Assembly (NCBI GenBank): GCA_009910795.1
Contig: VMEE01000061.1
Span: forward strand, 1 to 64,000
Direction: 5' to 3'
Length of the DNA: 64,000 nt
Source: Dehalobacter sp. CP
GTDB taxonomy: Bacteria > Bacillota_B > Desulfitobacteriia > Desulfitobacteriales > Syntrophobotulaceae
Below the pieces are notes generated by a model, which worked only from the letters and a program-made list of their open reading frames with translations, did no database searches and was not told the DNA's origin. This document shows positions 17,385 through 25,678 of the stretch, piece by piece. The translations under genes were made by a program, and so were the position numbers. Each line of letters starts with the position of its first letter. The stretch's first letter is position 1.

Positions 17385-17498
17385 ATTGGTGCGGAAGGCG
17401 GGACTTGCGCCGCGTGCTTTCAGCACGCTATCACGCCGGGCCTAAAAATGCTTCCATAGGTCGCATTTTCTTTACGGCCGTTCAAGGCCCTTCTTCCG
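17385..17498. repeat. tRNA-armed hairpin element G2
   Basis: The left arm (17385-17407) repeats 23 bases of the adjacent tRNA-Leu 3' end (17513-17535) without a mismatch. The right arm CAAGGCCCTTCTTCCG (17483-17498) is its imperfect inverted copy (13 of 16). Inside are a GCGTGC/GCACGC hairpin and the core 17427-17470 that matches element G1 over GCTATCACGCCGGG and ATGCTTCCATAGG.CGCATTTTCT. Confidence 0.7.
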
Positions 17499-17514
17499 AT
17501 GAAAGCTTCATAAT

Positions 17515-17599
17515 TGGTGCGGAAGGCGGGACTTGAACCCGCACGGTGTTAACCACACGCCCCTCAAACGTGCGCGTCTGCCAATTCCGCCACTCCCGC
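17515..17599 (-). tRNA. tRNA-Leu (GAG)
   Basis: Class II tRNA. The anticodon loop TTGAGGG gives GAG, the acceptor is GCGGGAG/CTTCCGC, the discriminator is A and CCA is encoded. Its 3' region is duplicated in the neighbouring hairpin element. Confidence 0.95.
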
Positions 17600-17606
17600 A
17601 TAAAAC

Positions 17607-17682
17607 TGGAGCCGTTAACCGGGATTGAACCGGTGACCTTATCCTTACCAAGGATACGCTCTACCTACTGAGCTATAACGGC
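17607..17682 (-). tRNA. tRNA-Thr (GGT)
   Basis: The anticodon loop TTGGTAA gives GGT. The acceptor is GCCGTTA/TAACGGC, with encoded CCA. Confidence 0.95.
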
Positions 17683-17698
17683 GAATGCCTTTGAAAGA

Positions 17699-17775
<77 letters not shown>

Positions 17776-17784
17776 ATATTTTTT

Positions 17785-17859
17785 TGGAGCGGGTGACGAG
17801 ATTCGAACTCGCGACTTTCACCTTGGCAAGGTGACACTCTACCACTGAGTTACACCCGC
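17785..17859 (-). tRNA. tRNA-Gly (GCC)
   Basis: The anticodon arm TCACCTTGCCAAGGTGA gives GCC. It has the same acceptor stem (GCGGGTG) as tRNA-Gly(TCC) at 17046, with encoded CCA. Confidence 0.95.
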
Positions 17860-17867
17860 ATGATAGA

Positions 17868-17943
17868 TGGTGAGCCATCCGCGACTCGAACGCGGGACAC
17901 CCTGATTAAAAGTCAGATGCTCTACCGACTGAGCTAATGGCTC
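17868..17943 (-). tRNA. tRNA-Lys (TTT)
   Basis: The anticodon loop CTTTTAA gives TTT. Acceptor GAGCCAT/ATGGCTC, encoded CCA. Confidence 0.95.
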
Positions 17944-17962
17944 GGAAATAATATTGTTTTGA

Positions 17963-18038
17963 TGGTGGGCCATCAGGGGCTCGAACCCTGGACACCCTGA
18001 TTAAGAGTCAGGTGCTCTACCAGCTGAGCTAATGACCC
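17963..18038 (-). tRNA. tRNA-Lys (CTT)
   Basis: The anticodon loop CTCTTAA gives CTT. It is very similar to the adjacent tRNA-Lys(TTT), suggesting a tandem duplication followed by an anticodon change. Encoded CCA. Confidence 0.95.
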
Positions 18039-18041
18039 GTC

Positions 18042-18116
18042 TGGCTGGGGTGGCTGGATTCGAACCAACGTATGCCAGAGTCAAAGTCTGGTGCCTTACC
18101 GCTTGGCGACACCCCA
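18042..18116 (-). tRNA. tRNA-Gln (TTG)
   Basis: The anticodon loop CTTTGAC gives TTG. Acceptor TGGGGTG/CACCCCA, encoded CCA. Confidence 0.95.
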
Positions 18117-18151
18117 TCGGTTTCAGGATGGATTCAGAACCTGATAAATAA

Positions 18152-18228
18152 TGGCGACCCCGATCGGATTTGAACCGACGATCTCCTGCGTGACAGGCAG
18201 GCGCTTTAAACCACTAAGCTACGGGGCC
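18152..18228 (-). tRNA. tRNA-Asp (GTC)
   Basis: The anticodon arm CTGCCTGTCACGCAG gives GTC. Acceptor GGCCCCG/CGGGGTC, encoded CCA. Confidence 0.95.
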
Positions 18229-18230
18229 AA

Positions 18231-18370
18231 TTCGATATTCGAGGCACGACGTTCGATATTCAAACCTTCGTATTCCTCTGCAGTAAGTTTCCCGATGTTC
18301 AGTTCGTACCTTCCGCTCTTCAAGCAATATCTTAATATGCCTTTTCAAACTTCGCGCCTCGAACTTCGAA
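18231..18370. repeat. Long-spacer inverted repeat between tRNA-Val and tRNA-Asp
   Basis: TTCGATATTCGAGGC (18231-18245) pairs with GCCTCGAACTTCGAA (18356-18370), 13 of 15, around a 110-base spacer. The motif TTCGATATTC recurs at 18252. It occupies the only large gap inside the tRNA array. Its core does not match the G1/G2 elements, and no gene is apparent. Confidence 0.5.
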
Positions 18371-18379
18371 CTTCGAGTT

Positions 18380-18455
<76 letters not shown>

Positions 18456-18497
18456 TTATCTGATGTTCGGGGAAAACCCCAAACGTCGGATTTGAAA

Positions 18498-18573
18498 TGG
18501 TGACCCGTACGGGATTCGAACCCGTGTTACCGCCGTGAAAGGGCGGTGTCTTAGGCCGCTTGACCAACGGGCC
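18498..18573 (-). tRNA. tRNA-Glu (TTC)
   Basis: The anticodon arm CCGCCCTTTCACGGCGG gives TTC. Acceptor GGCCCGT/ACGGGTC, encoded CCA. First tRNA after the array promoter. Confidence 0.95.
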
Positions 18574-18594
18574 AAAATTGCGAGAACATTTGAT

Positions 18595-18623
18595 AGTATA
18601 GCTAAATGCGAAAACATTGTCAA
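18595..18623 (-). promoter_or_regulatory. Promoter of the tRNA array
   Basis: On the minus strand TTGACA (18618-18623), 17 bases, TATACT (18595-18600), about 20 bases before tRNA-Glu: a near-consensus stable-RNA promoter. It also lies immediately after the RNase J stop codon. Confidence 0.8.
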
Positions 18624-18658
18624 CCCGTTTAGGAAAAAAATGTTCGAACTTGTTGAAC

Positions 18659-20323
18659 TTATTTCACTTCTTGAATGATTGGCAGGATGACCGGCTTTCT
18701 TTTCGTTTTTTCGTACAGATGCTTGCCTAGAACGTCTTTAATCTGATTTTTGAGAGTGACCCATTCAATAATGCCGTTTTCAAGGCAGCGTTCGGTTGTC
18801 TGTTTGATTTTCTCTTTGGCCTCATCCAGCATCGTTTCGGATTCTCTGACATAGACGAATCCCCTGGTCACAATATCAGGCCCGGCAACGATTTCATTGG
18901 TGGAACGGCTCAGCGCAATGACTACGATTAAAATACCGTCCTGAGACAGCTGTTTGCGGTCGCGCAGCACAATATTGCCGACGTCCCCTACGCCAAGTCC
19001 GTCCACTAAAATTCTGCCGGATGGCACTTTTCCAGCGATACCTGCTCCATTTCTGGTGAACTCAATGACACTTCCATTTTCGGCAATAAAAATATTTTTG
19101 TGCGGAATGCCAAGCTGTTCGGCAATCTGACCATGCTTGATCAGCATGCGGTACTCACCGTGCACAGGCACAAAATACTGCGGTCTTACCATATTCAGCA
19201 TCATCTTTAATTCTTCCTGACTGCCATGGCCGGAAACATGGACGCCCGATGCTTGTTCGTGGATCACATTGGCGCCGAGTTTAAACAACTGATCGATGGT
19301 CCGGGCAACCGATTTCTCATTTCCCGGAATCGGACTCGCCGAAATAATCACCGTATCACCGGGCAGGATTTCGACCTGTTTATGATCGCTGGAAGCCATA
19401 CGAGAAAGTGCCGACATCGGTTCTCCCTGGCTCCCTGTTGTAATAATACAGACCTGATTCGGCGGCAGCTGCAGAACCTCTTCTACATCGACCAGTGTTC
19501 CTTCTGGAATGATCAGATAGCCGTATTCAGCAGCGATTGAGGCGTAATTCTGCATGCTCCTGCCAACAATTGCAACCTTCCTGTTCGTTTTGAAAGCAGC
19601 GGTGATGACCTGCTGCACGCGATGGATATTCGAAGCAAAGCTGGCTAAAATGATCCTTTCCTTGGCGGTACGGAATACATCGTCAAACATCTGGCCGACC
19701 ACTCTCTCCGACATCGTAAAACCAGGCCTTTCTACATTTGTGCTGTCGGACATTAAGCAGAGTACGCCTTTTTCACCCAATTCGGAGAATTTATAAATAT
19801 CTAGGATCTCCGAGGTAACGGGGGTATGATCCAGTTTAAAATCTCCGGTATGGACAATCACACCGAGGGGTGTATGGATAGCCAGACTCACAGAATCAGG
19901 TATGCTGTGGTTGACCCGGATAAAATCAATTTTAAAAACGCCAAGCTTGATACTCTCTCCAGGATTGACGACAGTCGATTTAAACCGGTTGACATTGCAC
20001 TCCTTTAATTTGGCCTGGATCAGTCCCAAGGTAAGTTTTGGCGCAAATACAGGCGCGTCTATGTCCTTCAGAAGATACGGGAATGTGCCGATATGATCTT
20101 CATGACCATGGGTCACCATAATCCCGAGCAGCATGTCCTTGTTTTCGATAACATAGGAATAGTCAGGGATGACCAGATCAATTCCAGGCATGTCATCTTC
20201 AGGAAAAGCCATACCGGCATCAATCATGATCATCTGGTTGTCATACTTTACCAGCGTCATGTTTTTCCCGATCTCACCCAACCCGCCTAAAGGGATAATT
20301 TGCAGTTTGTGTTCTTTTGGCAA
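18659..20323 (-). CDS. rnj: Ribonuclease J, 554 aa
   Basis: 5'-3' exoribonuclease/endonuclease of the beta-CASP metallo-beta-lactamase family, involved in mRNA decay and rRNA maturation. The metal site THGHEDHIG lies near residue 78. SDSTN is a family signature, and ASGVHVSGHGSQEELKMML with FVPVHGEYRML covers the beta-CASP/C-terminal metal ligands. Length is standard. A TTG start at 20323 is chosen because the only good ribosome site, GGAGG (inside the longer in-frame extension), is eight bases upstream. It lies downstream of dapA, as in Bacillus (ymfA/rnjB). Confidence 0.93.
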   Translation of the reverse strand: MPKEHKLQIIPLGGLGEIGKNMTLVKYDNQMIMIDAGMAFPEDDMPGIDLVIPDYSYVIENKDMLLGIMVTHGHEDHIGTFPYLLKDIDAPVFAPKLTLGLIQAKLKECNVNRFKSTVVNPGESIKLGVFKIDFIRVNHSIPDSVSLAIHTPLGVIVHTGDFKLDHTPVTSEILDIYKFSELGEKGVLCLMSDSTNVERPGFTMSERVVGQMFDDVFRTAKERIILASFASNIHRVQQVITAAFKTNRKVAIVGRSMQNYASIAAEYGYLIIPEGTLVDVEEVLQLPPNQVCIITTGSQGEPMSALSRMASSDHKQVEILPGDTVIISASPIPGNEKSVARTIDQLFKLGANVIHEQASGVHVSGHGSQEELKMMLNMVRPQYFVPVHGEYRMLIKHGQIAEQLGIPHKNIFIAENGSVIEFTRNGAGIAGKVPSGRILVDGLGVGDVGNIVLRDRKQLSQDGILIVVIALSRSTNEIVAGPDIVTRGFVYVRESETMLDEAKEKIKQTTERCLENGIIEWVTLKNQIKDVLGKHLYEKTKRKPVILPIIQEVK

Positions 20324-20544
20324 GGGCAATACCTCCATCAATTTATATATATTTCACTTTACTAATTTCAATTTCAATCCTATTAATTTTGTAAACAAAA
20401 GAAAACAAGAAGATACCCCGAAGTATCTGAGCCAGATAAAAAAGACTAAAACAAAAAAACACAAACAAAAATAGAAACAGGTAAAAATACCTCTTGGTTT
20501 CTTTGATTCCGTTATTCGGTTAGCCGTACAACACCATTAGATTT

Positions 20545-20573
20545 ATTATAGTACCTGAATATCAGATATGCAA
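20545..20573 (-). promoter_or_regulatory. Promoter of rnj
   Basis: On the minus strand TTGCAT (20568-20573), 17 bases, TATAAT (20545-20550). It gives rnj its own long-leader transcript apart from the dap operon. Confidence 0.7.
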
Positions 20574-20626
20574 GCTGGGTGAACAGCTTCCAACACTATT
20601 GTTGCCCATTCGCGAATAAAACTAAA

Positions 20627-20652
20627 ACTTCGGCATAACCAAAGTTTTTAAT
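20627..20652 (-). terminator. Terminator after dapA
   Basis: AAAAACTTTGG-TTATG-CCGAAGTTTT (one mismatch) within a very A/T-rich flank, followed on the minus strand by TTAGTTTTATT. It closes the dapB-spoVF-asd-lysC-dapA run. Confidence 0.6.
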
Positions 20653-20694
20653 TTTATTTTTAATTTTAGTTTTATCTGAAAGCAATTTTTAAGG

Positions 20695-21579
20695 TCAAAC
20701 CTCTTCAGGCAGATTCCGGATATTCGTGAGCAATTCTTTTAAGAAAGCCTGTTCCGTCTGGGTCGGGCCAACGATGGGCAACCGGTAGCCTCCAGCTTTG
20801 ATGCCGACTTCATTTAGCAGATACTTCACCGGCACTGGATTTGTTGCCACGAACATTCCTTTAAAGATTGGGAACAGCAGCAGATGCCATTTTAAAGCTT
20901 TCTCCATATCGTTGGCCTTAAACGCAGCAACCATTTTTTGCATCTGGGTACCGATCAAATGAGAAGCGACACTTACGATCCCTGCCCCGCCTAAAGACAG
21001 CATCGGCAAGGTCAGTGAATCATCGCCCGAATAAATCGCAAAGGTCGAAGGCAGTTCCTTTTTCAGTTCACTGACCTGGTCCATTGATCCTGCTGCTTCT
21101 TTAATACAGACGATATTCGGAATTTCAGCTAGTTTGGTGACTGTGGAAGGAAGAAGATTGATGACTGTCCTTCCTGGTATGTTATAAAGCATCACCGGCC
21201 GGTCTGTGGCCGCTGCGATGGCTCTAAAATGCTCATAAAGACCTTCCTGGGAAGGTTTGCTGTAATACGGAACCACTGCCATAATGCCATCGAGCTGATT
21301 TGAGACTTTTTCGGCAAGTTCAATACTTTCACGGGTCGAATAGGTACCCACGCCTGCAATGACTTTACACGTATCCCCAACCGCTTCTTTCACTGTCGTA
21401 AAAAGCTTAAGCTTTTCTTCACCGGTTAGATTAGGGCTCTCACCGGTTGTTCCGGCTACGACGATCCCTTCTGTGCCGTTTTCAGCCAAATATCTGGCCA
21501 GCACTGCGGCTGCAGGATAATCAATCTCCAGCTTATCGTTAAATGGTGTCACCATAGCTGTTAAAACGCTGCCAAACAT
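20695..21579 (-). CDS. dapA: 4-hydroxy-tetrahydrodipicolinate synthase, 294 aa
   Basis: Condenses pyruvate with aspartate semialdehyde, the first committed step to diaminopimelate, lysine and dipicolinate. It is a TIM-barrel Schiff-base lyase with the AGTTGESPNL motif (Thr pair of the proton relay), the YYSKPSQEGLYEHF segment (catalytic Tyr) and CIKEAAGSM carrying the catalytic Lys. The start is the ATG at 21579 because GGAGG lies within the longer reading and eight bases before it. It is 41 bases downstream of lysC in the operon. Confidence 0.96.
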   Translation of the reverse strand: MFGSVLTAMVTPFNDKLEIDYPAAAVLARYLAENGTEGIVVAGTTGESPNLTGEEKLKLFTTVKEAVGDTCKVIAGVGTYSTRESIELAEKVSNQLDGIMAVVPYYSKPSQEGLYEHFRAIAAATDRPVMLYNIPGRTVINLLPSTVTKLAEIPNIVCIKEAAGSMDQVSELKKELPSTFAIYSGDDSLTLPMLSLGGAGIVSVASHLIGTQMQKMVAAFKANDMEKALKWHLLLFPIFKGMFVATNPVPVKYLLNEVGIKAGGYRLPIVGPTQTEQAFLKELLTNIRNLPEEV

Positions 21580-21620
21580 TTCTCTTTCCTCCATAAACTA
21601 TTTTATGCACTGCCTGGCTG

Positions 21621-22847
21621 TCAAATACCAAGCTCAAATTTTTTGTGCAAAGACTGAACAGCCGGAACCATATGTTCCTTTCTGACAAGCACCCAGATCG
21701 TGGTATGGGAGTCAGCGGACTGCAGAATCTCAATGCCGCTCTCAGCAAGTGCTTCTGCCATATTGGCCATGACACCGGGTACATCGGCAATTCCCCCGCC
21801 GACAAGTGCAATCTTGGCGCATCCTGGTGCGGATTCAGGGTTAAAGCCCAGATTCTTTAAAATATTGACGGCTTTCTTTGCCAGCTCATCACGAACGGTA
21901 TACAGGACAGTTTCTGGCTGAACACTGATGAAATCGACACTAATATCCGCTAAAGCCATTCCCTTGAATATTTTGGTGATCGCTTTGGGTTTATTTTCTT
22001 CTTCCTGAATATGGATCTTGATCTGGGTGACATTCGGGGTATGTGCAATCCCGGTAATGATCCTGTCGCCGATCATGTCCGAACCCTCCGCGAGGTCAGG
22101 CTGAACATTGGTGACCAGCGTTCCAGGAGCATCGGAAAACGTACATTTTACCCGTAGTGGGATATTCTTTTGCATCGCGATTTCCACGGCACGCGGATGG
22201 ATGACTTTGGCTCCCTGATGCGCCAGATGGCAGATATCATTATAGGTGATCACGTCAAGGATTTTGGCATCCTGGACGATCCGGGGGTCTGCGGTCATAA
22301 TACCTTCGACGTCCGTATAAATATCGATTGCTTCAGCATTTAGTGCGACGCCAATCGAACAGGCCGTCGTATCGCTGCCACCTCTGCCCAGGGTTGTAAT
22401 TTGTCCGTTTTCGGTCATGCCCTGGAAGCCCGTAATGACGACAACCTTACCTTCTTTCAGTTGCTCCAGGATATTTTCCGGTTCGATTCTGACAATTCTT
22501 GCATCGCCAAAACTGCTGTTGGTGATAATGCCGGCCTGTCCACCCGTTAAAAGAACAGCTTCCAACCCGAGACCCTGCAGCGTGCTAACCATAATGCTGC
22601 CGGAAATAATTTCCCCGCAACTTAAGAGTAAATCCATTTCTCTTTTGGGCACTTCGGAATAAATGCTTGAAACCATCTTAATCAGCGTATCGGTCGCATA
22701 GGGATCTCCCGAACGCCCGATTGCCGAAACAACAACTACAGGCGAATATCCTTGATTAATAGCCTCGGAAACCTTAGCCGCGACCTGCGCTCTTCTTTCC
22801 GGATTGGCTAGGGAAGTTCCGCCAAATTTTTGAACCAATATACGCAA
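21621..22847 (-). CDS. lysC: Aspartate kinase, 408 aa
   Basis: Phosphorylates aspartate. The N-terminal kinase domain has VQKFGGTSLAN (substrate/ATP binding) and FQGMTENGQITTLGRGGSDTTA. The C-terminal ~150 residues are the regulatory ACT domain pair. Length is that of monofunctional DapG/LysC-type enzymes. TTG start with an AAGGAG site. Its position between asd and dapA equals that of dapG in the Bacillus spoVF operon, so it may correspond to the diaminopimelate-sensitive isozyme (inferred from synteny). Confidence 0.94.
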   Translation of the reverse strand: MRILVQKFGGTSLANPERRAQVAAKVSEAINQGYSPVVVVSAIGRSGDPYATDTLIKMVSSIYSEVPKREMDLLLSCGEIISGSIMVSTLQGLGLEAVLLTGGQAGIITNSSFGDARIVRIEPENILEQLKEGKVVVITGFQGMTENGQITTLGRGGSDTTACSIGVALNAEAIDIYTDVEGIMTADPRIVQDAKILDVITYNDICHLAHQGAKVIHPRAVEIAMQKNIPLRVKCTFSDAPGTLVTNVQPDLAEGSDMIGDRIITGIAHTPNVTQIKIHIQEEENKPKAITKIFKGMALADISVDFISVQPETVLYTVRDELAKKAVNILKNLGFNPESAPGCAKIALVGGGIADVPGVMANMAEALAESGIEILQSADSHTTIWVLVRKEHMVPAVQSLHKKFELGI

Positions 22848-22963
22848 GGTAATTTCTCCTTCCTCTAATTTTCTTAACTTGTCTTGTATTTTGCTTTCCT
22901 TACTATTATAACGTCTATGTTTTCTTTTCTTTTCTTTTAATCTTATCCGTTATTTCCTATCTA

Positions 22964-23956
22964 TTATAACAGCAATTCTGCAATCTGGACTGCATTTGTC
23001 GCTGCACCTTTGCGAATCTGATCACCTGCGATCCAGAGATTAATCCCCTGATCGATGGTTTGATCTTCCCGGATTCTTCCGACCAGAACTTCATCCCTGT
23101 TCGAGCTATCGAGCGGCATCGGATAAATATCTTTCGCCGAATCGTCTTTTAAGATTACGCCGGGAGCCTGGGCAAGCGCAGCCTTGACCTGATCAATCGT
23201 GATTTTTTTCTCAGTCTCAATATTGATGGATTCACAGTGGGAACGAAAGACTGGAACACGGACACAGGTAGCCGTAATACGCAAATCATCCCTGTGGAAG
23301 ATTTTTTGGGTTTCCTTGACCATTTTCCATTCTTCCTTTGTATAGTCACCCTCCTGGAATACATCAATTCTGGGTATCAGGTTAAAGGCGATCTGATATG
23401 GGAAGGTATCAATATCCGTGATCTTTTCCCTGTTACTCCACGACTTCACTTGTTCCTCCAGTTCAATAATTCCTTCTTTGCCCGCGCCGGAAACTGCCTG
23501 ATACGTGGATACCACAATGCGTTTGATTGGCGAAAGCGCTTCGAGCGGTTTCAGTGCCACGACCATGATAATCGTGGAACAGTTCGGATTGGCAATAATC
23601 CCTTTATGCCATTTGACATCTTCGGGGTTGACTTCAGGCACAACCAGAGGAACATCCGGATTTAGCCGAAAAGCACTGCTGTTGTCAATGACGACTGCCC
23701 CGCTCCTGACTGCGGCCGGCGCATACTCCGTACTGGCGGAACCGCCCGCAAATAAGGCGATATCAATGCCATGAAAGCTCTGATTCGTTGTTTCTTGTAC
23801 TTCTATTTCTTTTCCCTGCCAGGAAATCCGTGACCCGCTTGATCTTTTCGTCGCAAGCAAGCGAAGCTCATTCACCGGGAACTTCCGTTCAGCAAGAATT
23901 TTCAGAAATTCCTGACCAACGACACCCGTTGCCCCGACAATTGCAATATTCGGCAT
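22964..23956 (-). CDS. asd: Aspartate-semialdehyde dehydrogenase, 330 aa
   Basis: NADPH-dependent reduction of aspartyl phosphate. GATGVVGQEFLKIL is the Rossmann nucleotide loop. NPNCSTI contains the catalytic Cys near residue 129, and the C-terminal half has the dimerisation/catalytic domain with the His near RSHCESINIE. Length is normal. The intergenic space to lysC (116 bases) is the largest in this operon and could hold a secondary promoter, none of which is convincing. Confidence 0.96.
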   Translation of the reverse strand: MPNIAIVGATGVVGQEFLKILAERKFPVNELRLLATKRSSGSRISWQGKEIEVQETTNQSFHGIDIALFAGGSASTEYAPAAVRSGAVVIDNSSAFRLNPDVPLVVPEVNPEDVKWHKGIIANPNCSTIIMVVALKPLEALSPIKRIVVSTYQAVSGAGKEGIIELEEQVKSWSNREKITDIDTFPYQIAFNLIPRIDVFQEGDYTKEEWKMVKETQKIFHRDDLRITATCVRVPVFRSHCESINIETEKKITIDQVKAALAQAPGVILKDDSAKDIYPMPLDSSNRDEVLVGRIREDQTIDQGINLWIAGDQIRKGAATNAVQIAELLL

Positions 23957-24067
23957 TGAGATCCTCCTTAAACATGGATATTCAATAATTCTGACAATTC
24001 ACTTTCAACAACTAAGTATTAATATAGTATAAATCATTATTGTCTCATAGGATACTAAATATTTTGG

Positions 24068-24664
24068 TTACTCAGAAGAAGTAATTTCTACCAGGAGCGG
24101 TTCAATTTGTTTTCCCTGGCAGGCCAGCAGTATTGTGTCCGGTATTTTATCCATCTGGGCAACTAGTGAATTGGTTTTTTTGAGCGGGCTGTCCTGACCA
24201 AAAGGCACCAGGTAGATATTCTTGGCTAAGAGTAAGGCTCCGATATTCTTGGCGTTAACCCCTAACCCGTCATTTGTGGATATAGCGATTACCACAGGAC
24301 CTAAGTTGCGCAAATGCGCTTTGGTAGCCATTAAGACGGGTGTATCGGTGATACCGTTGGCGAGTTTGGCAAGTGTATTCCCGGTACAGGGCGCAATAAC
24401 TATACAGTCAAAAAGCTTGCCCGGACCGATTGGTTCTGCTTCCGGGATAGTTCTGATCGGGTCTTTCCCGGTAATCTCTTTCAGACTGGATTTCCAGTAC
24501 GCTGCTTTTCCAAATCTCGTATCCACTGTATTAACGGACTCCGAAACAATCGGCGTTATATCTGCTCCTTCTTCGACAAGCTGCCTGATCACCCCCATGA
24601 CACGGCCAAGGGTACAATGGGAACCGGTCAGCGCAAAACCGATGTGCAACTTTTCAAATCTCAT
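24068..24664 (-). CDS. spoVFB: Dipicolinate synthase subunit B, 198 aa
   Basis: Flavoprotein-like subunit of the mother-cell enzyme that makes dipicolinic acid for the spore core. It belongs to the flavin-decarboxylase fold (IGFALTGSHCTLGRV at the N terminus, then VIAPCTGNTLAKLANGITDTPVLMATKAHLR). The ATG at 24664 (after GGAAGGGGG) gives the family length; a longer reading upstream would extend far into subunit A. It overlaps spoVFA by 11 bases, indicating coupled synthesis of the two subunits. In Bacillus this operon is under sigma-K. Confidence 0.94.
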   Translation of the reverse strand: MRFEKLHIGFALTGSHCTLGRVMGVIRQLVEEGADITPIVSESVNTVDTRFGKAAYWKSSLKEITGKDPIRTIPEAEPIGPGKLFDCIVIAPCTGNTLAKLANGITDTPVLMATKAHLRNLGPVVIAISTNDGLGVNAKNIGALLLAKNIYLVPFGQDSPLKKTNSLVAQMDKIPDTILLACQGKQIEPLLVEITSSE

Positions 24665-25601
24665 TTTTGGGCACCCCCTTCCGGACTGCAGCTGCAGTGG
24701 CTGCATCTGCAGCAGGTACAAGGTGCTCAAGAATCAGAGATGGATAAAGTTTTGCCAGCATTTTTCCGGCGGTTCTGGGTGCCACAATGCCTGGGAGGCC
24801 AGGGGCAAGCTGCGCCCTAATGCCAAGCATCTGAGCATATTCAAAGTCTGTTCCCCCCGGAATAGAGGCGATATCAATAATGACGGTATCCTGAGACATT
24901 TTGTTTAAGACTTCTTTGCCGAGAACCAGAGCAGGCACAGTGTTGAATACGATTTCCGCCCTGCTGATTTCCTTCTCAAGATCAGCAAAACTGGCAACAT
25001 GCACGCCCATTTCTGATGCCCGGGCCAAATCTGCCGGCTTACGGGCAACGCATGTAACCCTAGCTCCCATTCCCTTCAACAAATTGACCAGCGTCATGCC
25101 GCAGCGGCCAAACCCTAAAACAAAGCTTTCACTACCGTGAAGGGTGATATTGGTAGCCTCCATTGCCATCTGAACCGCCCCCTCGGCTGAAGGTATCGAA
25201 TTCAAGATGACAATCTCATCACGGTTGGCAATTTCTACAAGGTCTATGTTCATCTTCTGGGCTGCACTGATCAGAGCAGGACGGGCCCAGCCTATAAACA
25301 GTGGAACACCGGGTGGAATCGATTCCAGAACTTCATTATTCAAGATGATCGGGTAGCTGGAATACTTTGCCTTGATCAGGCCCCGTGCATCTGTACCAAA
25401 CATTGGCAAGATAAGCGCATCTGCTTTAGCAATAACCTCGGTAAAAGATTTGGCATGTTCAATGCTGTCTCCAAGCGGAGACTTTTCCAGACCGAGCCCG
25501 ATGATCTTCGCACCACACTTTTGCAGCTCAGGGACAAGAAATATTTCTCTGTCATCCCCGCCGATTACTGCCAGGCGAACTCCTTCAAGTACCGCATTCA
25601 T
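24654..25601 (-). CDS. spoVFA: Dipicolinate synthase subunit A, 315 aa
   Basis: NAD(P)-binding subunit of dipicolinate synthase. The N-terminal catalytic-like domain starts LAVIGGDDREIFLVPEL. The C-terminal Rossmann part has FVLGFGRCGMTLVNLLKGMGARVTCVARK. ATG with GGAGG seven bases upstream. It shows that the organism, or a recent ancestor, is an endospore former, and explains the cluster with dapB, asd and dapA, which supply the precursor dihydrodipicolinate. Confidence 0.95.
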   Translation of the reverse strand: MNAVLEGVRLAVIGGDDREIFLVPELQKCGAKIIGLGLEKSPLGDSIEHAKSFTEVIAKADALILPMFGTDARGLIKAKYSSYPIILNNEVLESIPPGVPLFIGWARPALISAAQKMNIDLVEIANRDEIVILNSIPSAEGAVQMAMEATNITLHGSESFVLGFGRCGMTLVNLLKGMGARVTCVARKPADLARASEMGVHVASFADLEKEISRAEIVFNTVPALVLGKEVLNKMSQDTVIIDIASIPGGTDFEYAQMLGIRAQLAPGLPGIVAPRTAGKMLAKLYPSLILEHLVPAADAATAAAVRKGVPKNEI

Positions 25602-25615
25602 GTTTATGCCTCCTT

Positions 25616-25647
25616 ACTGGATAGTGTCCAGTTAACTACTATCCAGT
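25616..25647. repeat. Perfect inverted repeat upstream of spoVFA
   Basis: ACTGGATAGT (25616-25625) and ACTATCCAGT (25638-25647) are perfect 10-base inverted copies around a 12-base centre, six bases from the spoVFA ribosome site, in the 77-base gap after dapB. It could be an operator or an mRNA processing/stability hairpin at the junction of the vegetative and sporulation parts of the operon. Confidence 0.55.
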
Positions 25648-25678
25648 ATATGAGCAGCCGAGAAACGCGGTGCTTAAC

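Larger units (their letters stand above)
20324..20694 (-). other. Intergenic leader between dapA and rnj
   Basis: No gene was found. On the minus strand it holds a terminator-like AACTTTGG/CCGAAGTT hairpin after dapA (20627-20652), a promoter (20545-20573), and then a ~200-base leader for rnj. That leader contains AGATAC-TTCGGG-GTATCT (20412-20429) followed by TCTTGTTTTCTTTTG, which could act as an attenuator. Confidence 0.55.

Noticed and set aside
16875..17498. Extra or truncated tRNA genes at the hairpin elements
   Set aside because: Only the 3' arm of a tRNA is present, in inverted pairs; no anticodon arm or cloverleaf can be formed.
22848..22963. Lysine riboswitch before lysC
   Set aside because: The gap is too short and lacks the conserved lysine-element helices.
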